From Cellulomonas palmilytica (lineage in GTDB: Bacteria; Actinomycetota; Actinomycetes; Actinomycetales; Cellulomonadaceae): a stretch of DNA of 64,000 nt. Made by a program: the position numbers and the translations under genes. The stretch's first letter is position 1, and each line of letters opens with the position of its first letter. The stretch is taken from positions 248,001-312,000 of the forward strand of contig NZ_CP062221.1 in the NCBI RefSeq assembly GCF_021590045.1. The letters run 5' to 3'. Under the pieces are notes generated by a model. It was not told the DNA's origin. It saw nothing but the letters and a program-made list of their open reading frames with translations, and searched no databases. Below, piece by piece: positions 8,196 to 16,884 of the stretch.

Positions 8196-10391
8196 GTGCC
8201 CACCCTTCCCCTGACCGTCTTCGACGTCCCCCACGCCGCCAAGTCCGAGCCGCGCCTGATCGCCGACGACGACGCGCACCTGGCGCGCGTCGCGGCGCGG
8301 CTCGAGCAGCAGGTCGCCGAGCTCACCGACCGCCTGGCGGAGGCCCGGCGCGCGCCGGGTGGGTCGGGCACCGCGGCGCTGGAGCGTGACCAGGAGGTGC
8401 ACCGGCTCTCGGCGCGGCTGCGGACCCTGCGCCGGTACGGGCTGGACCTGTGCCTCGGGCGCACGCTGGCCGCGGACGGGCAGGCGGTGTACGTGGGCCG
8501 GGTGGGGCTGACGGACGCCGACGACACGCGCCTGCTCGTGGACTGGCGGTCCCCCACGGCGGAGCCGTTCTTCGCGGCGACGCCCGCGCGGCCGATGGGG
8601 GCGGTCGCGCGGCGCCGGTACCGGTGGACGCGCGGGCGGGTCACGGACTACTGGGACGAGGTCCTGGTGCCGGACGCGGTGCCGGCGGGCAGGGTCGCGC
8701 CGGACGACGACTCGGCGCTGCTCGTGTCGCTCGGGGCGAGCCGGTCCGCGCGGATGCGGGACGTGCTGACGACGATCCAGGCGGACCAGGACGCGATCGT
8801 CCGCGCGGGGTCGGCGGGCCCGCTCGTCGTCGACGGCGGTCCGGGCACGGGCAAGACGGTCGTGGCGCTGCACCGCGCGGCGTACCTGCTGTACGCGGAC
8901 CCGCGGCTGGGGCACCGGCGCGGCGGGCTGCTGTTCGTCGGGCCGCACGAGCCGTACCTCGACTACGTGTCGGACGTGCTGCCGAGCCTGGGTGAGGACG
9001 GGGTGCGCACGTGCACGCTGCGGGACCTGGTGCCCGAGGGCGCGGCGGCCGTCCCCGAGGCCGACCCGCGGGTCGCGCGGCTCAAGGGTTCGCGCGCGCT
9101 CGTCGAGGCCGTCGAGCCGGCGGTGCGGTTCTCGGAGCGCCCGCCGACGACGAGCCTGCTCGTCGAGACCCCGTGGGCGGACGTGCCGGTCACGCCCGCA
9201 GACTGGGCGGACGCGTTCGCGGCGCCCGAGGACGGCACGCCGCACAACGAGGCGCGCGACGACGTGCTCGCCGAGCTCGTGGAGATCCTCGCGGCCAAGG
9301 TGGACGACGTGCCCGCGGACCGGGTGCGTGCGGCGCTCGCGGCGGACGCGGACCTGCTGCACGCGCTGAACCGCGCGTGGCCGCTGATCGAGCCGACGGA
9401 CCTCGTCGCGGACCTGTGGTCGGTGCCGGCGTACCTGCGGCTGTGCGCGCCGTCGCTGACACCCGACGAGGTGGCGCTGCTGCAGCGCACGGACCCGACC
9501 GCGTGGACGGTCGCGGACCTGCCGCTGCTCGACGCGGCCCGGGCACGGCTCGGCGACGCGACGGCGTCCAGTCGGCGCCGGGCGGCGGCGGCGTGTGCGG
9601 CCGCGGACCGGGCGACGATGGCCGAGGTGGTGGACCACCTCGTCGCGAGCGACGACTCCGAGCTGCAGGTCATGACGATGCTGCGGGTCGACGACCTGCG
9701 CGACGCGCTCGTGGACCGCGCGGCGCTGCCGCAGGCGCCCGTCGACCCGTTCGCGGGGCCGTTCGCGCACGTCGTCGTCGACGAGGCGCAGGAGCTGACC
9801 GACGCCGAGTGGCTGATGCTCGCGCGACGGTGCCCGTCGCGGTCGATGACGGTGGTCGGGGACCGGGCGCAGGCGCGGCGGGGGTTCGCCGAGCCGTGGC
9901 AGGAGCGGCTGGAGCGCGTGGGGCTGGGCGGGGCGAGGCTCGCGACGCTGGGCGTCAACTACCGCACGCCCGCGGAGGTCATGGCGGCCGCGGAGCCGGT
10001 GATCCGCGCGGTGCTGCCCGACGCGAACGTCCCGACGTCGATCCGCAGCACGCGCCGGCCGGTGGAGCACGGGTCGGTCGACGAGCTGACGGCGGTCCTG
10101 ACGGGCTGGCTGAGGCGGCACGAGGGGGTGGCGTGCGTGATCGGGGCGCCGGCGCCCGCACTGCCGGGCACGCTGCGCGGCGTGCTCGCCGACCGGGTCC
10201 GCGCGCTCACGCCGCGGACCGCCAAGGGGCTGGAGTTCGACCTCGTCGTGCTGGTCGACCCGGGCGCGTGGGGCGACGGGGACGACGAGGTCGCGACCGC
10301 GGTCGACCGCTACGTCGCGATGACCCGCGCGACGCACACGCTCGTCGTCCTGACACCCGCGAGCGCGCCGGCGGGTGGGCGGAGCCGGTGA
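8196..10391 (+). CDS. helR: HelD/HelR-family RNA polymerase recycling ATPase
   Basis: 731 residues from GTG 8196, with GGGAG six bases upstream; GTG 8175 is an alternative. UvrD-like superfamily 1 motifs: Walker A GGPGTGKT from residue 214, DEAQELTDAEW near 528, VGDRAQ, NYRTPAEVM, TAKGLEFDLVVL and YVAMTRATH near the end. The coiled-coil N-terminus (VAARLEQQVAELTDRLAEA) is the arm that enters the polymerase secondary channel in HelD proteins. Members displace stalled or rifamycin-bound RNA polymerase from DNA; HelR confers rifamycin tolerance. The RAE-like palindrome just upstream supports the HelR assignment over a repair helicase. Confidence 0.85.
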   Translation: MPTLPLTVFDVPHAAKSEPRLIADDDAHLARVAARLEQQVAELTDRLAEARRAPGGSGTAALERDQEVHRLSARLRTLRRYGLDLCLGRTLAADGQAVYVGRVGLTDADDTRLLVDWRSPTAEPFFAATPARPMGAVARRRYRWTRGRVTDYWDEVLVPDAVPAGRVAPDDDSALLVSLGASRSARMRDVLTTIQADQDAIVRAGSAGPLVVDGGPGTGKTVVALHRAAYLLYADPRLGHRRGGLLFVGPHEPYLDYVSDVLPSLGEDGVRTCTLRDLVPEGAAAVPEADPRVARLKGSRALVEAVEPAVRFSERPPTTSLLVETPWADVPVTPADWADAFAAPEDGTPHNEARDDVLAELVEILAAKVDDVPADRVRAALAADADLLHALNRAWPLIEPTDLVADLWSVPAYLRLCAPSLTPDEVALLQRTDPTAWTVADLPLLDAARARLGDATASSRRRAAAACAAADRATMAEVVDHLVASDDSELQVMTMLRVDDLRDALVDRAALPQAPVDPFAGPFAHVVVDEAQELTDAEWLMLARRCPSRSMTVVGDRAQARRGFAEPWQERLERVGLGGARLATLGVNYRTPAEVMAAAEPVIRAVLPDANVPTSIRSTRRPVEHGSVDELTAVLTGWLRRHEGVACVIGAPAPALPGTLRGVLADRVRALTPRTAKGLEFDLVVLVDPGAWGDGDDEVATAVDRYVAMTRATHTLVVLTPASAPAGGRSR

Positions 10392-10408
10392 GCGCTAACG
10401 TCCGCCTC

Positions 10409-10990
10409 ATGTCCCCCAGGAACGACGCCGCGCGCAACCACGCGCGGCTCGTCGAGGCCGCCGCGACCGTGTTCCGCCGGGACGGGGTCGACGCGCCGCT
10501 CGACACGGTCGCCGTCCAGGCGGGCGTCGGGCGCGCCACGCTGTACCGGCACTTCCCCGACCGCGGTTCGCTGCTCGCGGCGGTGCTGCACGACCGGATC
10601 GCCACCCTGGAGCGCTACGAGGCCGAGCGCGGCGGGCCGGACCTGCTGGAGCGGCTCGTCGTGGAGATGTGCTGGTACATGGCGGACATGCACGGGCTGA
10701 TGACGGCGATCGAGGCGTCGGTGATCGACGACGTGCACCTCGCGGAGGTCACCGAGCGGTCGAACGCGCTGCTCTCGCGCGCGCTGGCCCAGGCGGTCGC
10801 GACCGGGGTGGTGCGCGAGGGCACGACGCTCGAGGACGTCCTCCTGGTCGCGGTCATGGCCGGCGCGCTGATGACGAACCCGCTGACGACCGAGGACGAC
10901 GTGTCGCGCGCACTGGCGATCTGCTTCAACGGTCTGCGCCGGGGTGCGCAGACGCACGAGCTGCCCGCTCCGGAGCTGCGCGCGGAGTGA
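10409..10990 (+). CDS. TetR/AcrR-family regulator
   Basis: 193 residues from ATG 10409; a GTG at 10388 overlaps the helR stop codon (GTGA) and could be the start instead, giving seven more residues. The N-terminal HTH reads DTVAVQAGVGRATLYRHF, followed by an all-helical ligand domain. The gene lies 64 bp before the hydrolase gene, whose promoter carries a perfect 8-bp inverted repeat, so local control of that gene is likely. Its closeness to helR may be coincidental. Confidence 0.85.
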   Translation: MSPRNDAARNHARLVEAAATVFRRDGVDAPLDTVAVQAGVGRATLYRHFPDRGSLLAAVLHDRIATLERYEAERGGPDLLERLVVEMCWYMADMHGLMTAIEASVIDDVHLAEVTERSNALLSRALAQAVATGVVREGTTLEDVLLVAVMAGALMTNPLTTEDDVSRALAICFNGLRRGAQTHELPAPELRAE

Positions 10991-10994
10991 CCGC

Positions 10995-11050
10995 TTGACG
11001 AGTTCGGCTAATGCCCGTAGCTTTAGGGCTAACGACATTAGCCAAGGAGA
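10995..11050 (+). promoter_or_regulatory. promoter, TetR-type operator and RBS of the hydrolase gene
   Basis: A -35 TTGACG (10995-11000) and -10 TAGCTT (11018-11023) are 17 bp apart. A perfect inverted repeat GGCTAATG (11006-11013) / CATTAGCC (11036-11043) brackets the -10, with a second palindrome TTAGGGCTAA between. AAGGAGA (11044-11050) is the ribosome site. Operator position implies repression; which of the two neighbouring TetR proteins binds is unknown. Confidence 0.7.
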
Positions 11051-11054
11051 CGTC

Positions 11055-11897
11055 ATGACCCACCAGCTCAGCGTCGACGGCGGGACCCTCGCCTACGACG
11101 TCGCCGGCACCGGGCCGCTCGTCGTGCTCGCGCACGGCATGGGCGACTCGCGCGCCGCCTACCGGTTCGTCGCGCCCCGCCTCGTCGCGGCGGGCTACCG
11201 CGTCGCGAGCCTCGACCTGCGCGGCTGCGGCGAGTCCAGCGCCGACTGGCCCGACTACTCCCGCACCGCCGTGGCCGGCGACCTGCTGGCCCTCGTGCGC
11301 CACCTGGGTGGCCCCGCGGTCCTCGTCGGGCACTCGCTCGCAGGCGGCGCCGTGACGATCGCCGCCGCGCAGGCGCCCGACCTCGTCGCGGGCGTCGTCG
11401 AGCTCGCGCCGTTCACGCGCCGCCAGACGACGAGCCTGCGCGACCTGCGCGTCGCCCGGTACCGCCGCGGCATGACGCGCCTGGCCCTGACCGCCGCGCT
11501 CGGCTCGGTCACGTGGTGGCACTGGTACCTCGACCTGGCCTACCCCACCAGGCCCGCCGACTGGGCCGAGCACCTGCGCCGCAACGCCGACGAGCTGCGC
11601 CGCCCGGGCCGGATGCGCGCGTTGCGGCGCATGGGCTCGTCCAGCCCGGCCGACGCGGGCGAGCACCTGGGCCGCCTGACCCGCCCCGCGCTCGTCGTCG
11701 CCGGGACGCTCGACCCCGACTGGGCGGACCCGCGCGCCGAGGCGGAGGCCGTCGTCGCGGCCATGCCCGACGGGATCGGCCAGGTCGCGGTCATCGAGGG
11801 CGCCGGGCACTACCCGCACACTCAGCTGCCCGACGAGACGCTCGCGCTGCTGCTGCCGTTCCTCGCCAGCACGCTCGCGGGACAGCCGCGTGCCTAG
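11055..11897 (+). CDS. alpha/beta-hydrolase
   Basis: 280 residues. Canonical fold: oxyanion region AHGMGD (26-31), nucleophile elbow GHSLAGG with Ser94, acid Asp220 in GTLDPDW and His252 in GAGHYPH, so the triad is complete. It is closest in style to small-molecule esterases and proline-iminopeptidase-like hydrolases; the substrate is unknown. Its last eight bases overlap the following TetR gene, so the two form one transcript under the operator at 11006-11043. Confidence 0.85.
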   Translation: MTHQLSVDGGTLAYDVAGTGPLVVLAHGMGDSRAAYRFVAPRLVAAGYRVASLDLRGCGESSADWPDYSRTAVAGDLLALVRHLGGPAVLVGHSLAGGAVTIAAAQAPDLVAGVVELAPFTRRQTTSLRDLRVARYRRGMTRLALTAALGSVTWWHWYLDLAYPTRPADWAEHLRRNADELRRPGRMRALRRMGSSSPADAGEHLGRLTRPALVVAGTLDPDWADPRAEAEAVVAAMPDGIGQVAVIEGAGHYPHTQLPDETLALLLPFLASTLAGQPRA

Positions 11898-12453
11898 GGC
11901 GGGGCTCGACCCGGACGTCGTCGTCGCGGCCGCCGCGGACCTGGCCGACGAGGTCGGCCTGCCGGACGTCACCATGAGCCTGCTCGCGCAGCGCCTGGGC
12001 GTGCGCGCACCGTCGCTCTACAAGCACGTCGAGGGGCAGGCCGACCTCCAGCGCCGCATCGCGACACTCGCCTTGACGGAGCTCGGCGCGGCCCTGCGGG
12101 ACGCCCTGCAGGGCCGTTCGGGACGCGACGCGCTCGCCGCCGCCGCGCACACGCTGCGCCGGTACGCCGCCGCGCACCCCGGCAGGTACGCGGCGACGGT
12201 CCGGGTGGACGCCGACGAGACGGAGGCGCCGCTGGTGGCCGCGGGCGACCGCGTGCTCGAGTCGCTCGCGGCCGCCGTCGCGGCCTACCCGGTGGACCCG
12301 GCCGACACCGTGCACGTGCTGCGCATGGTCCGCAGCCTGTTCCACGGCTTCGCCGTCATCGAGGCCGCCGGCGGGTTCCAGCTCGACACCGACCGGAACG
12401 CGAGCGTCGAGTGGTTCGTCGACTTCGTCGACCGGGGGCTCAGCGGGCGCTGA
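11890..12453 (+). CDS. TetR/AcrR-family regulator with WHG-type C-terminal domain
   Basis: 187 residues from GTG 11890 inside the hydrolase gene. The HTH is [22 protein letters not shown]; the C-terminal part ([21 protein letters not shown]) resembles the TetR_C WHG domain. Co-transcription with the hydrolase makes it the best candidate for an autoregulated repressor of that pair. Its 3' end overlaps the convergent isomerase gene by 14 bp. Confidence 0.85.
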   Translation: MPRAGLDPDVVVAAAADLADEVGLPDVTMSLLAQRLGVRAPSLYKHVEGQADLQRRIATLALTELGAALRDALQGRSGRDALAAAAHTLRRYAAAHPGRYAATVRVDADETEAPLVAAGDRVLESLAAAVAAYPVDPADTVHVLRMVRSLFHGFAVIEAAGGFQLDTDRNASVEWFVDFVDRGLSGR

Positions 12454-13441
12454 ACGCCGCGTCGAACGCCGCCGCGGGCGCGTCGAACGCGTTGCGCCGC
12501 ACGAACTCCAGCGCCTCCGGCGCGCCGACGAGGCGGTCCATCCCGGCGTCCTCCCACTCCACCGAGATGGGCCCGTCGTAGCCGATCGAGTTGAGCGCGC
12601 GGAACGCCGCCTCCCACGGCACGTCCCCGCGACCCGTCGACACGAAGTCCCACCCGCGGCGCAGGTCCGCCCACGGCAGGTGCGAGCCGAGGCGGCCGTT
12701 GCGGCCGTTGCCGAGCCGGAGCTTCACGTCCTTGCAGTCGACGTGGTAGATCCGGTCGCGGTGCTCGAGGATGAAGTCCACCGGGTCGAGGTCCTGCCAC
12801 ATGAAGTGGCTCGGGTCCCAGTTGAGCCCGAACGCCTCGCGGTGGCCGATCGCCTCGAGCGTGCGCTGCGTCGTCCAGTAGTCGTACGCGATCTCCGAGG
12901 GGTGGACCTCGTGCGCGAACCGCACGCCCACCTCGTCGTACACGTCGAGGATCGGGTTCCACCGGTCCGCGAAGTCCTGGTAGCCCGCGTCCACCATCTC
13001 GGCCGAGGCCGGCGGGAACATCGCGACGTACTTCCAGATCGACGAGCCCGTGAACCCGACGACCGTCTTCACACCCAGCTTCGCGGCCAGGCGCGCGGTG
13101 TGCTTCATCTCCTCCGCGGCCCGCTGCCGCACGCCCTCGGGGTCGCCGTCGCCCCACACCACGTCGGGCAGGATGTCGCGGTGCCGCTGGTCGATCGGGT
13201 CGTCGCACACGGCCTGGCCCTTGAGGTGGTTGGAGATCGCCCACACCTTGAGGCCGTAGCGCTCCAGAATCGCGAGGCGGTCGGCGACGTAGTCGTCGTC
13301 GTCCCAGCGCCACGGGTCCAGGTGGTCGCCCCAGCACGCGATCTCGAGGCCGTCGTAGCCCCAGCCGGACGCGAGCCGCGCCACCTCCTCGAACGGCAGG
13401 TCGGCCCACTGGCCGGTGAACAGGGTGACGGGGCGGGTCAT
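12440..13441 (-). CDS. sugar phosphate isomerase/epimerase (xylose-isomerase-like TIM barrel)
   Basis: 333 residues from ATG 13441. TIM-barrel (AP_endonuc_2) features: [20 protein letters not shown] at the start, then metal-ligand stretches [34 protein letters not shown] and ISVEWEDAG near the end. Members interconvert keto-sugars or inositol derivatives. It overlaps the oxidoreductase gene upstream by 4 bp (ATGA), so both are translated together as the catabolic end of the transporter operon. Confidence 0.85.
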   Translation of the reverse strand: MTRPVTLFTGQWADLPFEEVARLASGWGYDGLEIACWGDHLDPWRWDDDDYVADRLAILERYGLKVWAISNHLKGQAVCDDPIDQRHRDILPDVVWGDGDPEGVRQRAAEEMKHTARLAAKLGVKTVVGFTGSSIWKYVAMFPPASAEMVDAGYQDFADRWNPILDVYDEVGVRFAHEVHPSEIAYDYWTTQRTLEAIGHREAFGLNWDPSHFMWQDLDPVDFILEHRDRIYHVDCKDVKLRLGNGRNGRLGSHLPWADLRRGWDFVSTGRGDVPWEAAFRALNSIGYDGPISVEWEDAGMDRLVGAPEALEFVRRNAFDAPAAAFDAAFSAR

Positions 13442-14637
13442 CGCACATCCTCCTGAGACGTCGGGACGGGGGTCCAGCGGGACTCGTCGGCGGCGGACCG
13501 CTCGACGGCGTCCAGGACGAGCTGCACCTGCAGCCCGTCGGCGAACGTGGGCCGCGGGTGCTCGCCCGCGACGATGCCGCGCACCAGGTCCACGGCCTGG
13601 TGCGTGAACGCGTGCTCGTAGCCCAGGCCGTGGCCCGCAGGCCACCACGCCGCGACGTACGCGTGCTCGGGCTCGGTCACGACGATGCGGCGGAACCCGG
13701 CCGTCGCGGCGGGCTCGGTCGCGTCGAAGAAGTGCAGGACGTTCATGTCCTCGAAGTCGAACGCGAGCGACCCGGTCGAGCCGTTGACCTCCAGGCGGAT
13801 CGCGTTCTTGCGGCCGTACGCGAAGCGCGTCGCCTCGAACGTCGCCAGGCCACCGCCCGACAGCCGGCCGAGGAACGCCGCGGCGTCGTCCACGGTCACG
13901 GGTCCGGTCGCGCCGCTCCCCGACGACGCCCCGGACAGGCCCGTGAACTCGTCGGCCACCGGACGCTCGTGCACGAACGTCTCGAGGACCGCGCTCACGC
14001 CCGTCACCGACTCGCCCGTGATGAACTGCGCGAGGTCGACCACGTGCGCGCCGATGTCCCCGAGCGCACCCGACCCGGCCTTCTGCCGGTCGAGCCGCCA
14101 GGACAACGGCACCTGCGGGTCCGCGATCCAGTCCTGCAGGTACTGCGCACGCACGTGCCGCACCTGCCCGATCCGCCCGTCGACGACGAGCTGCCGCGCG
14201 AGCTGGATCGCCGGCACGCGGCGGTACGTGAAGCCGACCATCGCCACCAGGTCGGGACGCGCCGCGGCGGCGGCCGCCATGACCCGCGCGTCCTCGACGG
14301 TGTTGGCGAGCGGCTTCTCGCACAGGACGTGCTTGCCGGCCTCCAGCGCCGCCACGGCGATCTGGGGGTGCGTGTCGCCCGGCGTGCAGACGTCCACCAG
14401 GTCGACGTCGTCGTGCCCGACGAGCGCGCGCCAGTCGGTCACCGCCGCACGCCACCCCAGCCGCTCGGCCGCCGCGCGCACCTTCGTCTCGTCACGCCCC
14501 GCGACCACCGCCATGTCGACCTCCGCCGGCAGGTCGAAGAAGCGCGGTGCGGTCCGCCACGCGTGCGAGTGGGCGGCCCCCATGAAGGCGTAGCCCACCA
14601 TCCCCACGCCCAGGCGCGGTCGTCGCATCTCGGTCAC
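13438..14637 (-). CDS. Gfo/Idh/MocA-family oxidoreductase
   Basis: 399 residues. NAD(P)-binding start [18 protein letters not shown] (10-27) and the family motif CEKPLA with Lys108. The C-terminal sheet domain contains [14 protein letters not shown] with the usual catalytic Asp/His. The family oxidises or epimerises sugars and inositols. Together with the TIM-barrel isomerase this resembles inositol or aldose catabolism, but the sugar is not determined. A hairpin separates it from the solute-binding-protein gene. Confidence 0.87.
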   Translation of the reverse strand: MTEMRRPRLGVGMVGYAFMGAAHSHAWRTAPRFFDLPAEVDMAVVAGRDETKVRAAAERLGWRAAVTDWRALVGHDDVDLVDVCTPGDTHPQIAVAALEAGKHVLCEKPLANTVEDARVMAAAAAARPDLVAMVGFTYRRVPAIQLARQLVVDGRIGQVRHVRAQYLQDWIADPQVPLSWRLDRQKAGSGALGDIGAHVVDLAQFITGESVTGVSAVLETFVHERPVADEFTGLSGASSGSGATGPVTVDDAAAFLGRLSGGGLATFEATRFAYGRKNAIRLEVNGSTGSLAFDFEDMNVLHFFDATEPAATAGFRRIVVTEPEHAYVAAWWPAGHGLGYEHAFTHQAVDLVRGIVAGEHPRPTFADGLQVQLVLDAVERSAADESRWTPVPTSQEDVR

Positions 14638-14653
14638 GTCCCCTCCTCGGGAC

Positions 14654-14687
14654 CCGGGTGGGGCGACCGTCGGGCCGCCCCACCCGG
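14654..14687 (-). terminator. intra-operon stem-loop after the solute-binding-protein gene
   Basis: CCGGGTGGGGCG (14654-14665) pairs with CGCCCCACCCGG (14676-14687), 12 bp with a ten-base loop, in the 58-bp gap between the binding-protein and oxidoreductase genes. Such stems often raise the level of the upstream binding-protein message by partial termination or by blocking decay. Confidence 0.7.
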
Positions 14688-14695
14688 TGTGGTTC

Positions 14696-15748
14696 TCAGG
14701 ACTCGAAGGCCGTCGGCAGGTACTGGTCGACGTTCGCCTTGGTGACGACGGGCGCGTACAGCTGGATGGTGCGCGGCACCTCCACCTCGACGAGGTCGCT
14801 CATCGACTTGCCCTGCACCAGGAGCCGGGCGAGCTTGATGCCGTCGGCCGCCTGCGTGGACGGGTAGACGACCGTCGCCTTGAGCACGGAGTCGTCGGCC
14901 TTGATGGCCTCCATGACGTTCTTCGAGCCCGCACCGCCGACCATGAAGAACTCGTCGCGGCCCGCGGCCTCGATCGCCGCGAGCACGCCGACGCCCTGGT
15001 CGTCGTCGTGGTTCCAGATCGCGTCGAGCTGCGGCGCGGCCTGCAGCAGGTTCGCCGCGGCGGCCTCGCCGCCCTGGACCGTGAAGTCCGCGGCGACCCG
15101 GTTGTCGACCTTGAGGCCGCACTCCGCGAGCGCGTCGGCGAAGCCCTGGCTGCGGTCCTGCGTGAGCGGCAGCGAGTCGATGCCGGCGATCTCCGCGACC
15201 TTCGCGCCCGCCTTGCCGCCGAGCTGCTCGCAGATGTACCGGCCCGCGCTGATGCCCATGCCGTAGTTGTCGCCGAGCACGGTGGTGCGGGCGGCGGTCG
15301 GGTCGTCGAACTCACGGTCGACGTTCACGACGACGATGCCCGCCTGCATGGCCTTGATGGCCACCTCGGTGAGCGCCGCGCCGTCGAACGGCAGCAGGAC
15401 GATCGCGTCGACCTTGTCGTTGATGAACTGCTCGACCTGGCTGATCTGCAGGTTCACGTCGTTCGTGCCGTCGGCGACCTTGAGGTCGATGTCGTCGTAC
15501 TGCGCGGCGAGGTCCTTCGCGGACTTCGTGATCGAGCCCATCCAGCCGTGGTCCGCGGCCGGGGCGGAGAAGCCGATGACGACCGTGTCGCCCTTCTCGT
15601 CGTTCTCGCCGGCCGCGACCGGAGCGGCCTGCGTGTCGTCGTCGGACTTCGTGGGCTCGTTGGACGTGCAGCCGGTGACGAGCAGCGACGCGGCGGCGAG
15701 CGCCCCGGCGGCGGCGAGCCAGCGACGACGGCTCTTGCGTGCGGACAT
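14696..15748 (-). CDS. sugar ABC transporter substrate-binding lipoprotein
   Basis: 350 residues from ATG 15748, with AAGGAGG at ideal spacing. Lipoprotein signal peptide with lipobox LLVTGC (Cys27), then an acidic linker and a periplasmic-binding-protein type I fold of the RbsB class (VVIGFSAPAADHGWMGSITK, DAIVLLPFDGAALTE, GIVVVNVDREFDD, DAIWNHDDDQG). It captures a monosaccharide at the cell surface and delivers it to the permease. A sugar cannot be assigned; the downstream enzymes hint at an inositol- or aldose-like ligand. Confidence 0.9.
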   Translation of the reverse strand: MSARKSRRRWLAAAGALAAASLLVTGCTSNEPTKSDDDTQAAPVAAGENDEKGDTVVIGFSAPAADHGWMGSITKSAKDLAAQYDDIDLKVADGTNDVNLQISQVEQFINDKVDAIVLLPFDGAALTEVAIKAMQAGIVVVNVDREFDDPTAARTTVLGDNYGMGISAGRYICEQLGGKAGAKVAEIAGIDSLPLTQDRSQGFADALAECGLKVDNRVAADFTVQGGEAAAANLLQAAPQLDAIWNHDDDQGVGVLAAIEAAGRDEFFMVGGAGSKNVMEAIKADDSVLKATVVYPSTQAADGIKLARLLVQGKSMSDLVEVEVPRTIQLYAPVVTKANVDQYLPTAFES

Positions 15749-15837
15749 GACGATCCTCCTTGATCGGTGGTGCGCGAGTGACGTGCCGGAGTCGGGACCG
15801 GCGGGTGCGGGGGTGTTCTCGTCGTGGCGAGGGGCGG

Positions 15838-16884
15838 CTACGTGCCGGCCCGGGAACGGTCGGCGAGCCGCTGCTGCAGCAGGACGGCGCCGACGATGAT
15901 CGCGCCCTTGAACACGGACTGGGCGGAGATCGACAGGTTGTTCTGCGTGAACACGTTCGTCAGCGTCGTGAAGATCAGGACGCCGAAGACGGTGCCGACG
16001 ATGCTGCCGCGGCCACCCGCCAGGAGCGTGCCGCCGACGACGACGGCCGCGATCGCGTCGAGCTCGTAGAGCATCCCGTTGGTCGAGCTGCCCGCGGTGG
16101 TGCGGCCGAGCATCATGACGCCGGCGATGCCCGCGGCCAGGCCGGACAGCGCGAACAGGTACATGGTGTGGCGCTGCACCTTGATGCCCGCGAGGCGGGC
16201 CGCCTCGGCGTTGCCGCCGACCGCGACGGTGCGGCGGCCGAACGTCGTCCGGTTGAGCAGCACCCACCCGGCCACCGACACCACGGCGAAGATCCACACG
16301 AGCATCGGGATGCCCAGGAAGTCCGCGCGGAAGAAGTCGAGGAAGTCGCGCACCCGGACCACCTGCGTGCGGCGGTTCGCGATGACCTCGGCCAGGCCGC
16401 GCGCGGCGACCATCATGGCGAGCGTCGCGATGAACGAGACGACCTTGCCGTACGCGACGAGGATCCCGTTGATCAGCCCCGCGCCGACGCCCACGCCGAG
16501 CGCGACGAGCACCATGACGATCCAGTGCGTGTCCTCGGCCATCGTCTGGGTCGCGAGCGTGGACGCCCACACCGACGCGAGCCCGAGCACCGAGCCGACC
16601 GACAGGTCGATGCCGCCGCCGGTGATGACGAACGTCATGCCGATCGACAGCACGCCGAGCACCGAGGCGAGGCGCAGGATCGTCAGCAGGTTGTCGACGT
16701 TCGCGAACCGGTCGCCGGCGGTGACGACCCCGACGACGCAGATCGCCGCGAGCGCGATGACCAGCCCGAGGTTGCGGCCTGCCGGCCCGTGCAGGAGCCC
16801 GGCGCCTCGGCGACGGGCCGGCGCCGGGGGTGCGTCGACGCTGCCCGGGGCGGGCGCGTCGCTGGCGACGTCGTGCTCGCTCAT
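15838..16884 (-). CDS. sugar ABC transporter permease (RbsC type)
   Basis: 348 residues from ATG 16884, with a hydrophilic 35-residue N-terminus and 8-10 membrane helices (for example LGLVIALAAICVVGVVTAG). The motif GMTFVITGGGIDLSVGSVLG is diagnostic of the ribose/galactose permease class, and AVGGNAEAARLAGI is the cytoplasmic coupling loop. It overlaps the ATPase gene by 4 bp. It forms a homodimeric channel in the inner membrane. Confidence 0.9.
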   Translation of the reverse strand: MSEHDVASDAPAPGSVDAPPAPARRRGAGLLHGPAGRNLGLVIALAAICVVGVVTAGDRFANVDNLLTILRLASVLGVLSIGMTFVITGGGIDLSVGSVLGLASVWASTLATQTMAEDTHWIVMVLVALGVGVGAGLINGILVAYGKVVSFIATLAMMVAARGLAEVIANRRTQVVRVRDFLDFFRADFLGIPMLVWIFAVVSVAGWVLLNRTTFGRRTVAVGGNAEAARLAGIKVQRHTMYLFALSGLAAGIAGVMMLGRTTAGSSTNGMLYELDAIAAVVVGGTLLAGGRGSIVGTVFGVLIFTTLTNVFTQNNLSISAQSVFKGAIIVGAVLLQQRLADRSRAGT

